A DNA stretch of 64,000 nt, taken from positions 3,173,001 to 3,237,000 of the forward strand of contig WPIO01000022.1 of assembly GCA_009760855.2 (NCBI GenBank). The letters run 5' to 3'. This stretch comes from Cristatella mucedo. Lineage: Eukaryota > Bryozoa > Phylactolaemata > Cristatellidae. Below are positions 36,725 to 63,559 of this stretch, piece by piece (position 1 is the first letter of the stretch; every line of letters begins with the position of its first letter). A model generated the notes under the pieces. The model saw only the letters and a list, made by a program, of their open reading frames with translations. It was not told where the DNA came from and searched no databases. The position numbers were made by a program, and so were the translations under genes.

Positions 36725-38590
36725 ACTCAAGGGCATTTGACCTCTGCCACGTGCGACCAAGGAAGCGCCTATCTATGACGTTTGAAAGACCAGCGTTTTC
36801 TGGTAATCGCTTACGAAGTCCCAGCTAGGGTCGGGGTTCCGCTGGGTCAGCGTACGTTACAGCGGTGCAAGTCACGTGATCGCCGAACAAACCTTGACCT
36901 TGTGTAGCTATGGCGACGGACACTCGTTATGGGCGCTCCGTGCTAGGGATACGGCGGATCCCCTAACCGGACTAGTACCAGTGTTATCGGAGGGAAACCA
37001 ACGGTCAATATGACAACACAAACTCAGACAATACAGCGATTTGCAGCCAATCCAGTGCGGACGCACGACTACTTATACGGTACGTAAGGCATTGAATGTG
37101 TCACTGGGGCTGAGCCGGATAGACTGGAGGATGCAGCGCGCATCTAGCTCAGCTGCACGACTCCAGAGCTACTTACCACGTGGCTCCGAAGCTATCTAAC
37201 GGTGTCTTATGTCCTGATGGCTTCTATTGGTAAAATTATCCTCTCGTGTGCATCACTTGGCGTACACACGTTACCCCAAGACCGCAAAGCGTACTCATAG
37301 TATGGCTACCAGTACGGTTTAAGTAACCATAAAAAGTACCAGTAACAATACCAGTGACCAGTAGTCGTGAGCCCAAGTATCAGTAACAGCTTCCGTAAGG
37401 AACCATCTACAGCAGCTACAGTTGGTTTGGCTGCCATACCAAATTTAGCCGCTGTAGGCGGTTCGTTACGGAAGCTGTTTACGAGTTAATCAAGCTTAGG
37501 AATCATAGTTGCTGAGCGTACATAGACCAGCTTTTCTGGCGTAGTGAGTATCTTTTTTCCGAAGTATATCTCCGAAAATACGACATACAGCAGAGGGTGC
37601 CTGCTCACTAAGTTGGAGAACTCGGGACACGTAGAAGTGGGCAATGCCGATGGGTTGCAGCTGGGAAACTTTTTCATAGGAAGCACGGTATGCAGAGGTC
37701 TTTGGAGACAGCGCTTATAACTAGTAACTTGTGCAGACATAAAGCGAGTATCCACGACATCAATGTCATCTCCGAGTGGAGTCGGATGGGGCATGTCTGC
37801 GTATGAAAAAACTGGAAGCCGAAAGCAGCCGTGGCTACAAGCGCTGGAGAATATGCTATTCCCGGATTGCCAAAAGTAATTTTATTTTACGAATCACTGC
37901 AGTCTAATGAATGAGCTTTACCGCGTACGTAGTCAACAGGAGGAAGCCTACCTGATTGACACGCTTACCGAGCAGCAAATCTACGTTGAAGAGTTCCGCG
38001 CGAGTGAAAAAAAGCGACTCCTTGTGGTTTTATTTGCAATTTCATATTTTGCAGAATGTGGTTTTGCGGTAACTTTCACATTTTGAAAAGAAGATAAGTC
38101 TGTCTTCTTGCTTTGCCGCGAACCTCGAGTGCCCTATAGACTTCAATAGAATCTCTGGAATCGTTTTCAAGTTGAATAATCATTTATGGGAAGTAATGTC
38201 GGTGCATTGAAAGTTGTTAAACCCTACCTGATTGACGCCGTGCTTGTCTAGCAGCATATCTGCGTTGGAGTTCCGCGTGAGTGAATAACCGACATCAGCT
38301 TTTCTAGACGATTCAACGATGCATGTGCATAACCAGCACATGCAAAAACACTGACCAATCTATAGATCATACGGGTTACGAAATCTATCGTGCGCCGAAA
38401 ACTGCCGAAAAGAGGCTCCTACGTAACGAGCGAGAAATTCTGCCAATTCTGCAAAAAAGTATAGGACGCTTCCATCCGCTCTGTTTCCTTTTATCTTACT
38501 AAAAATTTCCATTGCGCTTATTCATTTGTTTCATAAATAATGTAGGTACAGTTATGATAAGGGCCATGGGGTGCTAATTTAATAGTTTGC
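36725..38590. other. Unrecognised sequence with a small foldback
   Basis: No gene is recognised. A minus-strand frame at 37794-37486 (102 codons) has no known domain. 37383-37490 forms an imperfect foldback, listed separately. Confidence 0.3.
37383..37490. repeat. Small foldback element (MITE-like)
   Basis: GTAACAGCTTCCGTAAGGAA near 37383 pairs with the inverted sequence ending near 37490. The arms are about 34 bp with about five mismatches, of which 14 bp at the outer end (AACAGCTTCCGTAA) are exact. The interior is about 40 bp. Confidence 0.6.
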
Positions 38591-38598
38591 ATATTAAG

Positions 38599-39264
<666 letters not shown>

Positions 39265-39930
39265 CAATAGAAGGTCGATATATTCCGTATCTGTTTAATC
39301 CTCCAGCCAAGACACGCTTTTACAAGCAGTAACATTAAACTTCGCATTTTGAATGTGTACACCTATGCTACTGTACAGTATATATAAGCTATAAAATGCT
39401 AATCATTATTTAATTCATTTGAACCCTTCTTTACAATTCCTTAACGTTTCTGCAGCTTCCCAATAGCTGACTGAGAGAAGCTCGAATATCAAAGCGTTAG
39501 AGAGACTTAACAGTAGACTGACTACTATTATATGACTTTGGCTTTTATGTCGCCTAAGCATGAATTATGAAATAGCGGGCTTTTAGTTGTTGTCCTTCAA
39601 GAGCGGCGAATAATATTTCGGTAGTCATTATATGGCTGACTGTCTCCGTAGTCATAATCGGGCTGGTTTGCCAGTACAGCACCAAATTCTTCGTATTCGC
39701 TGCTTGTTCCCACAGCATATTGATGCTTGTATCTTACCCCTGAACTTGCAAACAGAGAAAGCCTGTTATGAGATATAGGATCCTTGTTTGTTGCGAATTG
39801 CTTCATGAGATGCAAACATACGCATGCGGAAATACACATATGCGTAGATATCTGGGGTCATTTTCTTGGTCCATAACCTGCACAAATAGTGTTGCATCGC
39901 TAAACTTTTAGCACGGTTCAAACGCTAAGC

Positions 39931-40008
<78 letters not shown>
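39931..40008. repeat. (GA)n microsatellite
   Basis: About 78 bp of uninterrupted GA, 0.5 kb upstream of the first identified CFAP91 exon. Confidence 0.95.
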
Positions 40009-40010
<2 letters not shown>

Positions 40011-40314
40011 AGGTTTGGGCCATCGGCGAGCCGTCAGTGGCAGCAGCTCCGAGTGCTTGCTTCCGTTTTGTAGTTCCGACCCCCCCCCCCTTGATAGTTA
40101 TTCAATAGGCTTCGGATAAAGATCCCAGTTTGGCGTATTCCGCGAACCGTGCATAACCGATAGTCGTTTTCTCTGCTTGCAGATCCAATACACACCGTTT
40201 CCAGCGAGAGAGACCATGGGCGAGCCACATTTCAGGCGCATACTGCCGCTAGCAGGCTGGTGAGCTGAGAAACGCGCAGCAGCCCGGACGAACGTGGCGC
40301 GGACACGCACGCCT

Positions 40315-40317
<3 letters not shown>

Positions 40318-40395
<78 letters not shown>
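40318..40395. repeat. (CTG)26 trinucleotide repeat
   Basis: Twenty-six uninterrupted CTG units. They are 122 bp upstream of the first identified CFAP91 exon, so probably in its 5' intron or leader. A poly-leucine frame runs through it, but I see no evidence that it is translated. Confidence 0.95.
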
Positions 40396-40396
<1 letters not shown>

Positions 40397-40517
40397 AAGC
40401 CGGTCGCCGCCCCATAGATTTAGAAGCTCTGTCGCGCCGCGGCCTTAGCGTCCTGCTGCTCCGTCTGAGTCGGCGAGCCAGGCGGTTGAACTTGACCGTT
40501 CGCTCTGTCGTTTGCAG

Positions 40518-45989
<5,472 letters not shown>

Positions 45990-46065
45990 CCGCCGACGCG
46001 GTCGGCGGGCGCGGCCGAACGACGACGGCGACCGCTCGCTCGTTGCGACGCGCACGCGCTGTCGC

Positions 46066-46110
46066 ACCGCAGAAGAGTCGCTCGCGAGGCTCGCGTAACT
46101 CTTCTGCGGT
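46066..46110. repeat. Inverted repeat just downstream of the CFAP91 stop
   Basis: ACCGCAGAAGAGT (46066-46078) pairs exactly with 46098-46110, 19 bases apart, starting 77 bp after the stop codon. It would lie in the 3' untranslated region. Confidence 0.8.
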
Positions 46111-46119
46111 CGCGAAGCG

Positions 46120-49080
46120 AGCTGAGCGGCTCGCTCGCTCGCTCGCTCACTCGCTCTGCCATCTTCCGACAGCACCGATTTCCGTTTCGTTACGGTCGGT
46201 CATTTAGGGAGACCGGCGCTGAGACGCTACTCAAACAACGAAAGACAACGAGCTTAACACATCTCCCGTCGCTGCTGCGGCGACCCGTCGCTTAGGCGAC
46301 AGCAATTATTGAGCCGGCGCTGCCTTTAAAGGAGGTCCCCGCGCCCGCCGAACTGTCGAACCCTTTCTTTTTTATTGGCTCGCGGCGTCCGCGCGTCGGC
46401 GTTCGCGCCACTCGAGGAAATCGCGATCCGATCTTGCCCGAGTCGGACTAGGGTGAAAATATTCAATAGCTCTGTGAATACGGGAGATTAAGAGTGCCTG
46501 TATACTCCTCGCTATTCTGTAATAAAGTGCCTGTCAGATTTAGCCAACGCAGTGCATTCCACCGATCTACCAGTTCAGGGCGTGGAAAACGGCCCAGCGT
46601 AGCAACGATGCCAAGTGGCGTCGTAAAATAAGATCGTGAGTCGCATACAGCAAAATGGCACTAGAGTAATAAGGATAAGCACTGGCCGATTCTCAAAGGC
46701 TACGTTTCTTCACACGCTCACATAAACAGTGCAAACTGCAGCGAGCGCGTCGCGGGAGAAGAAGAGTGTTTCCGGTTTGGCCTCGAGGTCAGTCGAGCTC
46801 AAGCTTCGGAGCAGGCCGCTGAACTTGTCCGCCATCCGCAATAGGCTTGCCTGATTACGCACGCTGACTCCTCAATGATTTACATTTCGGACGATCGAAT
46901 GCATATGCTGTACAGCAAGCTTCGCCAAGAGTGCAAGCACCGACATCCAGGCCTCCTCCATTTCTTCAGGTCAACTTCCTGTGCTCGCAGAGAAAATGGC
47001 GAGTACAGCCGCCGGCAAGTATTCGGAGCTATTCGGTCCAACAGCTACTTGAGCCGACGAAAGAAAATACGAAAAACACTGCTCAGCAGAGATTACTTTG
47101 GCTTACTAAGGACTGAAACTAAGAAATCCGCAAAGAAAGCTGGTGCAGCGCTTGCAGTAGGCGTGGGAGTCATTAGCTATTTTCCAAAAAATACTGCTCC
47201 CATAAAAGCCTTGGCGCACAAAAAGCCAGAGTTTTAAGCGACGTCTGTGCTCGTATGCCTTTATTTATATACATTATCCCGCGGATGCGGCGACAAGTCA
47301 CGAGCTAAGAAACACGACCGAACGAGCGTAATTCCGTCCTCATGTTTGAGCGTTGAAATAAAAGAAGTCCGGCCGGTACTACGAGCTTTTTCTACGGCGA
47401 ATAAAATTCACCCCTTAGTGACATTCGTGGATCTCGGGCCCAAAGTTTTAGGCTCCAGTCGGTAGCTGTCCGGTGGGCGTCTGCAGGCAGCCACTGCGGC
47501 TAACTAAATAATGGCTGGCGTTCGCAGAATCTTTGAAACGCCGATCTCTTGAAGCTTTGTGCGAATCGAGTCGACACTTGGCGGCCTTGCAAAGGTGCGC
47601 TCTTCCCATGAGAGAGCTCAAAGTCAGCAGCTGACCTCAGTTTGACCTCTTCAGTTTGACCTCTGTGCAGCCAGCGTCGTCAGCAGGTGGCGCAGCGTGT
47701 GCGTGCGTCGGAGAATCTCTAGCCGTACGTACGCATTGAAAGTGTAGTTTGATTGCATGCGCGCTGGTACCGCTCCTTTCCTAAACAGCTGCTGGGAGCA
47801 TCGTCGAGATCATTCGAGGCCTGCGCACAGCGGCGATCCGCTTCTAATGAGGCATTGACGCAGGCCGATAACCCAGTGGTGAACAGATGGTGGATTCACC
47901 ATCGGGGTCGGCCAAGGCACAGCCGGAGTCGAGGAGAGGAGAGTCGAGTGGTAGAAGGGGGCGAAGGGAGCCTTGCGTCCTTCGGCTCCGTGCCTTGTGC
48001 AATAAACTGTTGGCGTTGTTCATCGGCTGGCTCTCCGATGTTCGAACCAAACTACAGAAAGTACGATACTAAACTTGTGGTTAAAAACTAATTCTGCCAT
48101 TCCTAATGGTATAGCCCCGACCATTAAAGTATTTTTTGTTTCCAACATTTACCTTTGACGCTGTCACCTGACTGTCAGTTTTTATTCGCAAATTCGGGGT
48201 TAACGTACTAGCAGCCCCACGCGGCTAGAAACCTCCGGGAAGTGAGTAGTTGTTAAAAATAAATGGTTTAATTTCCCTCATAATCACCTTTGGATTTTAG
48301 TGAATAAACTAATTCAGAAAAAAGACGCTTACATACGCGCTGCAGCAACTAGTTCCAGCATAAAAGTTTATTGCCGACAAATCCTATCCCTGATTCTCTT
48401 CCATGCTCAATTGTGGTGGAAGCCCATCAAGGGCATAGCCAGGATGTTGCTAAACTTCGACACTGAGGGGCATGAGACGAGTTCAAGGACTTTCCTTCGA
48501 AGTATGCTCAGAAAAGCTCTTTGGACCATCCACAGTCTTGCTATTTTAAATCAAGACAAAAATCATATTCGCGCTCGTTCTTGAAGAGCCAATATGGCCC
48601 ACCTAAAGAAAAATGGATAGCCATTTTGGAAACCTATACCCATAGTCTAATGTGCCTAAGGCATGCCGTCTACGCAGCCTGTCTGCCCCGCCCACTCTAA
48701 GAAAAAAGCGCTCGCCTCGTCTGGAGAAACGCCTCGAATCTACGACTTCGACAAGACTCAATGGCCGCCTTTATCAATGTATTTATTATAATCTGAAATT
48801 CAAGAAGAGTATGAGAGCTTACTCGGAAGATGGAGGCTGACGCTCCCACTCGGATTTACAGGACTTCGGACGCCGCTACAAAGGACAGAATAATGAGAAC
48901 ATAATGGAAAACTAAATTCAAGGGCTAATTAATAAAACTGCTTTAAGAGATAATCGCATATTTAAAAATTTACTCGCTTTTAAATCATTAAACCAACACA
49001 CAAAATTTAAACTATAACTGTACAAGTTGTGCTCAATGGTGTAATATGACAGAAGATGGAATGTCTGGGAGTTGAATCAA
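46120..49080. other. Unrecognised sequence downstream of CFAP91
   Basis: The CFAP91 3' untranslated region must begin here. AATAAA occurs at 46521-46526 (as TAATAAAGTG) and is a possible polyadenylation signal about 530 bp after the stop. An ATG-started frame at 46875-47237 (120 codons, basic middle, no known domain) and frames near 47753-48091 and 48300-48584 are not supported as genes. Confidence 0.3.
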
Positions 49081-49084
49081 AAGG

Positions 49085-49317
49085 CAAATTGCTACGCCTT
49101 GTTTGCGTCTCCGTCTGCAACTCGACAAAAACTACTAGATTTTTCTGTAACGCACTCTATGCCTCGCTGATTTGGCCCAGCGATCAAAGTGCTCTCGCCG
49201 TCCAAGGTCAAGGTGAATGTATTTGACGGCCGAGGTCCGGGTCCTCGAGCACTGTGGCATATGTGAAGCGCCTGAATGGAGATTCAGTTCTCATAGGACG
49301 CTTTGCAAATGCATGTG

Positions 49318-49368
<51 letters not shown>

Positions 49369-49570
49369 TTGTGTGTACATAAAGCCTGAGTACCTTTCTG
49401 CACACATGCGGTAGCCAACAGACTTCATCTGACTTAAAAAAGAGAGAGTGAGACGCATAGCTTAGTCAGGAGTGCAGTTGAGTGAGTAGAACGCACGTAG
49501 CAGCTCAGGGCGGCTGTTTAGGATGTACCAACCAGCAGCAGGACGTAAATATCGTTGCTTAATTCGCAGG
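49085..49570 (-). mobile_element. L2-like LINE 3' end (TACAT-tailed family), split by a SINE
   Basis: 49385-49565 and 49085-49165 resemble the two parts of the repeat at 61.88-62.23 kb (GTAGCCAACAGACTTCATCT, GAGTGCAGTTGAGTGAGTAG, CGTCTCCGTCTGCAACTC). Between them lies a plus-strand SINE. The element reads on the minus strand. Confidence 0.65.
49172..49370 (+). mobile_element. Family A SINE with (TG)n tail, nested in a LINE
   Basis: Plus strand: a decayed A-box region, GGTCCGGGTCCTCGAGCACT (B-box region), GTGAAGCGCCTGAATGGAGA, TTCAGTTCTCATAGGACGCT, then a (TG)n tract at 49318-49370. Confidence 0.7.
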
Positions 49571-49574
49571 CTAA

Positions 49575-50728
49575 GGTGCACGGCCGAAACCCTACCGCCC
49601 GATGGCGGCATTATTTGAATACCCATCAGCTCTTGCCCCAAATGCCACGGGGGCACTATGCAGACCTCGCGGTTAACTGTACGGCAAGAAATCCTGAAGA
49701 ATTCAAACACCGGGCCTCAGAATTGAAAATCCGTGACAATTACCAGTAGGCCGCTGAGACTGTCCCATAGTTGAATGCAAAAGCGAATGCCGGATGCAAA
49801 AGCTATCATCAATGGCCTTAAGTGTCGTTCTCTCCCCGAAGATAATCGTTGTGTAACCTTAGAGCCGAGTCGTGTAGAAGGCGACCTTTCCATTCTTTCT
49901 TTTCATAAAGGGAGTGCTACACCTGTTGAAGCCAATTTCCTGTTGCCTTGCCGTTTATTTTACTTTATATACTAGCTGTTACGCTAGATCTGGATGACGA
50001 GCCCTCAAAAGAACTTCTGCGTTCTGCCTTGTTAGAACTACTCGCCAGCCATCTACCAGCTACTGCACGTAGAAAGGTTTCGCCCCTGCTGATCACATTC
50101 AAAGTGCGACCAAAATGCATCTAGTTTAGCACACCGCCGGTCCAACTCTCAACGACGGCACGACACGTGCTTCTTTCTTTCTACCACTACTATATTCCGT
50201 TGGAATGTTTAGTACTACACAAATCCAGCTCTTGACAGTTCGGCTATTTATTATCACTGGCTTGAGACAAGTTAAACTCTTGTGCACATGCATCTCGCAC
50301 TGCTCACCTTATACTTAGGCAAGATCGATTTTAAAACTTACTGCTCCTTTGAATTAACATCGACGATGTTGCCATACAACAGCAGTTAAAGAGGGAGTAT
50401 GATGCCACATTTAGTGGCAAATCATTATATATCACATCATCGTATCAATGGCAAATCCGTCTTGGCTTGAGCCTGAACGCTGACACTTGAAAAACTTTTC
50501 CTTCAAGATCTGCCGTGCTCGGCACGATAAATTATGGAATAGGATCAAAGCAGCTTTACAGCTAGGACTTCGGGCTCAGCTGAATAGAGCCAATGAGAGG
50601 CAGCGTGCCTCAGCAGTACGAAAGCAGCAACGGCCGGTTTAGCCGCCTCTACGCAAAAGTAATGGCTACAGCTCACACACCACCTTGTAATTCCCCACGT
50701 CAGCAGTCGTCAGTCTGTAACCGTTTTC

Positions 50729-50766
<38 letters not shown>

Positions 50767-51290
50767 CACAACCACACAGCAACAAGGTCGTGTACGATCG
50801 AAAGCTGGTGCTTGAAGAGAAGTGATTTATACGAGCAGACCCATTTCTGAAGAGGCACGTAAGCCACCCACAACGCAAGATCAGAGGTCAGTGAGGGTAT
50901 GTTAAAAGAAAAGTTACTTGCACATACGGCCTGATCTGAGACATGGTGCAAGTGGGCGCATTTCAAACTGCAGCAAGATGTATGTAAGTCTCGAGCGTCC
51001 GGGCAGCAAGGCGAAACAAATAACAACGACAAATAATAACGTCATTCTCCTTCGTAGGCACAAAGAGACCTCGCGCCTACTTCAAACAATTAGGACTCCG
51101 TCCCAGTGTATCGTCATCGAGCAGAGCCCCAGAGCCAGACTCGGGGAGACTTAACGAGAAGGCCATTAACGATGCGATAAGTAGTGTCGAGGTCAAAATC
51201 GTCACATCGCTGAATTGTACACGTCCATCGTCAAGTCTCACAGGAATCAGGAGCCGGAGCTACAACGTTGCAAGTCAGATCGAGGGCAGT
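49575..51290. other. Unrecognised sequence
   Basis: No gene is recognised. A (CA)n microsatellite of about 33 bp lies at 50731-50763. Sequence just before 51293 should be the STUB1 3' untranslated region, read on the minus strand. Confidence 0.35.
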
Positions 51291-51292
51291 GC

Positions 51293-60611
<9,319 letters not shown>

Positions 60612-60619
60612 CTACAAAA

Positions 60620-61360
60620 GTAATCCTCTTCGTGATAAAAGCTACAGGCGATGCATTAAAGCAGAGAAGCTTCAGGATCCATCTTTAAAAATGACTTTCT
60701 TAGAATGACATGGCTACAATAACTGAGAGTAGCAAACAGACGTATATTACTTATTAGTCAATTCTAGAAGCACAAAAACAGCACATGTAACTTGTACTGT
60801 AACTTGCTCTACTACTATCACAGAGTCCCCTTTTCCATATGATCTGTGGTCGAGGGTGCTAGCTCAAGCATGCTCGTGATTTCAATGCCTCAATTAATAA
60901 GGGCATCGTTCCTTTAGCCATCGTTCGGCCCAAATACAAAGCATGCCTTAACATACGTTCGAGTCACTTACAACCCCATTTTATGTCAAATGCCATCGAT
61001 AAGACCATTATTCAACAGCCCATAGAACCAAGAAATTCAAGAATCGCTAGAAAGTTCCAGTTTGGCACAAGCGCTGACACTCAATTGGGTCTGTTCTTCT
61101 CTGTGCTACTAAAGACACCCGGAGTAATCCTGGTTTTGGAAAACGCTATACCTGCCTCTAGAGAGTTGATGTCATTCAAAAAATGTGGTTCTTATGAACT
61201 GGTTGAGCAGTAACCATGGTCTGAAAAATGTTGGTCTAAAGCAGCAAACTGAATCTTTCGACCGGAGCCAGCCGATGTCATGTGGCTGACCAGATCTCGT
61301 CTACGGCCGGCAGCTGAAGCAAACAAGGGCCGTCAGCACATATTACCGATCGGTGGAAAT
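60620..61360. other. STUB1 intron or upstream sequence, unrecognised
   Basis: No TPR-encoding exon is visible on the minus strand. A plus frame at 60983-61213 has no known domain. Confidence 0.3.
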
Positions 61361-61361
61361 A

Positions 61362-61504
61362 AACCATGTTATTCATGTTGTTTATCAAGCATGATATTAC
61401 GCACCATTCAATTGTGATTCCCTTTGCAGCAGATGTAAAGCGCCTAGAAAGAGATTGAGTTCTCTGAGAGCGCTTTATCAAGTGCTTTATTATTATTATT
61501 ATTA
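61362..61504 (+). mobile_element. L2/CR1-like LINE 3' tail
   Basis: AAGCATGATATTACGCACCA, CAGCAGATGTAAAGCGCCTA, AAAGAGATTGAGTTCTCTGA, GAGCGCTTTATCAAGTGC and (ATT)n. It shares the ATATTAC variant and the CAGCAGATG variant with 62.23 kb, so both belong to one subfamily. Confidence 0.85.
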
Positions 61505-61689
61505 TAAATAAGTCCCTTCATGTTTGATTTATTGTAATGACCTAAGCATAATACTTATTTGCTCTTGCATGCTTAATAGTATGCATGTCACTAACACTTG
61601 GTTATGAATTCTCTTGCAGGGAGTTGAATAGAGATTTAGCTCTCTTACGGCACTGAACAGACGACCTTTTATTATTATGTAGCAAAATA

Positions 61690-61835
61690 TATAATATAAT
61701 TCATTTGTATAGTGAGTGCACTAAGAGAACTTAATCTATACCCAGGCCCTTTGCATATGCCACTGAGCTCGAGCCCACGGCCTTGGCCAAACTTTGGTCA
61801 GGGCAAGCACCTTTTAACCACTGGGCCAAACCAGC
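61690..61835 (-). mobile_element. Family A SINE
   Basis: Minus strand: CTGGTTTGGCCCAGTGGTTA (A-box region), CCGTGGGCTCGAGCTCAGTG (B box), GGGTATAGATTAAGTTCTCT and ACTATACAAATGAATTATAT. Good overall preservation. Confidence 0.8.
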
Positions 61836-61875
61836 ATGGCAACTACTTTTGTTTTGCCTGGCTGTTCTGAAACAA

Positions 61876-62230
61876 TATGTAATGTAATGTAATGTAATGT
61901 AATGTATCTCCTTCAGTAACTCCACAAAGTCATAAAGACCATGTGGGCGTTACGCAGGAGAGTTTTGTATAGCGCACTCACAGCCTAAGGGGCTTTCGGT
62001 ACGCATTCGGTACCCAACAGACTTCGTCTCACGAAACAAAGAGAAAGTGGGAAGCATAGCAGAGTCAGGAGAGCAGTTGAGGTAGTGAGTAGCATAGAAG
62101 TAGCAGTTCAGGACCGCTGAAAAAGATGTGCCATAGTCGGCAGTTGGAGAGTAGATGTCGTTGCGTAAGAATTGTGGAAGCGAGTTCCACAGTCTAGGAC
62201 CTGCAGAGCTAAAGCTTCTGTCGCCAACTG
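61876..62230 (-). mobile_element. L2-like LINE 3' end with (TACAT)n tail
   Basis: Minus strand from 62230 reads TVGDRSFSSAGPRLWNSLPQ, the C-terminal signature of L2/CR1-type proteins. About 250 bp of 3' sequence follow, ending in five TACAT repeats at 61876-61902. This is a third LINE family in the window, distinguished by a pentanucleotide rather than (ATT)n end. Confidence 0.82.
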
Positions 62231-62357
62231 TCTTTAAGCATGATATTACTCACCATTCAATTGTGTTTCCCTTTGCAGCAGATGTAAAGCGCCTAGAAAG
62301 AGATTGAGTTCTCTGAGTGTGCTTTATCAAGTGCATTATTATTATTATTATTATAAA
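62231..62357 (+). mobile_element. L2/CR1-like LINE 3' tail
   Basis: Plus-strand tail directly abutting the previous element: AAGCATGATATTACTCACCA, GCGCCTAGAAAGAGATTGAG, TTCTCTGAGTGTGC and (ATT)n. Confidence 0.85.
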
Positions 62358-62359
62358 TA

Positions 62360-63550
62360 AGTATATAATATAGTATATAAGTATATATAAAACATTCACT
62401 GACTAGTCGACGACACCGATTATTCAGGGGCCAGTTTTATTTTTGTATAATTACTCCTATTTCTATTGTCCTAAATTACGATATTTCCGACTGTTGCTTG
62501 TTTCACACCATTCTTAAGGTCCTGTCCATGTACTCCCTTTAGAGCTTCGAAATCATATATTTGCATTGCTTTGTTGACCAAATTAGAAAAGCAGCCGCTA
62601 GACTGTATAAGAACAACTCAGAATTGTTCAACGTTACCCTGTTGCAGCCTGATCTCGGTCTTGCAGTATAGAACAGGGTCTACAGCTCAATAAGTCCCCG
62701 TAAATGCAACCACGTGAAGAGATTGACTCTTGTGGATACAACAGCAGCATCGGTAGCTCCACTATTAATTAATTCTGTTTCCTTGTCTTCATGTAAAGCA
62801 GAGGTTAGTTGACTTAGAACTCTTTGTGTAACAGCAGAAGACTCTTAACGGCTATCATCATCGCTTGCTGTGCCTAATAAAAGATTGCCCACTCCAAGAC
62901 TCAAACCTATGACCTGGGGTCGTGAAATGCGAGACCCTCCCCCTCCCCAGCTAAGACCCTGTAGGACGTCAAACAAGAGCACTTGCTGGTTCACAGCTAC
63001 AAATCACGTGAGACATTGAACAGCTGGGTGGATATGACTGAAGCCATTTCAACACTTGATCTGCAATGTCGTCTGCCTCAGATAAGTACTGGAGATTCAT
63101 GGAATGATTGATGCAGCAGTGAGTTCAAGAAGGCCTTATTACCCTACCACCATTGCTTCTGAGTGAAATGGCATCAACAGTCAATGCAGGGAAGTCTCAG
63201 TCACAAGAAACGACTGAAGCTAGATTAATTTCTCAGTCGGTCTTTATGGGCAGATAATTGCTTGGCAACAGCTTGTGTCAATTTTTCGGGATAGGATGAG
63301 CTACAAACTTGGACAAGACACCATAGTCATAAAATGTTTCCCCACGACAAAAGCTGTACCTGCAGTTTAAAACCACTTTCTGAGATCCTGCTAGATTATG
63401 TATGTTCAAGCCATAGTATATAAGAAGGGGTTAGCATTTCCATTGCTCACTGATAAGATAGAAAGTCAATATCACAGTATTATCCTCTGACTTGCAGAGC
63501 CCTTCAAACAAGTTTTGATTAAGCTAATAATCCTATCCTAACATAGCTGG
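62360..63550. other. Mostly unrecognised; one family B SINE remnant
   Basis: 62835-62935 on the minus strand resembles family B (CTTGGAGTGGGCAATC, TGATGATAGCCGTTAAGAGT). The rest shows nothing recognisable. Confidence 0.45.
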
Positions 63551-63559
63551 TAGCACACA

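Noticed and set aside
46875-47237. 120-codon plus-strand frame downstream of CFAP91
   Set aside because: It has an ATG but no recognised domain or conserved pattern; left as part of an unrecognised region, not called as a gene.
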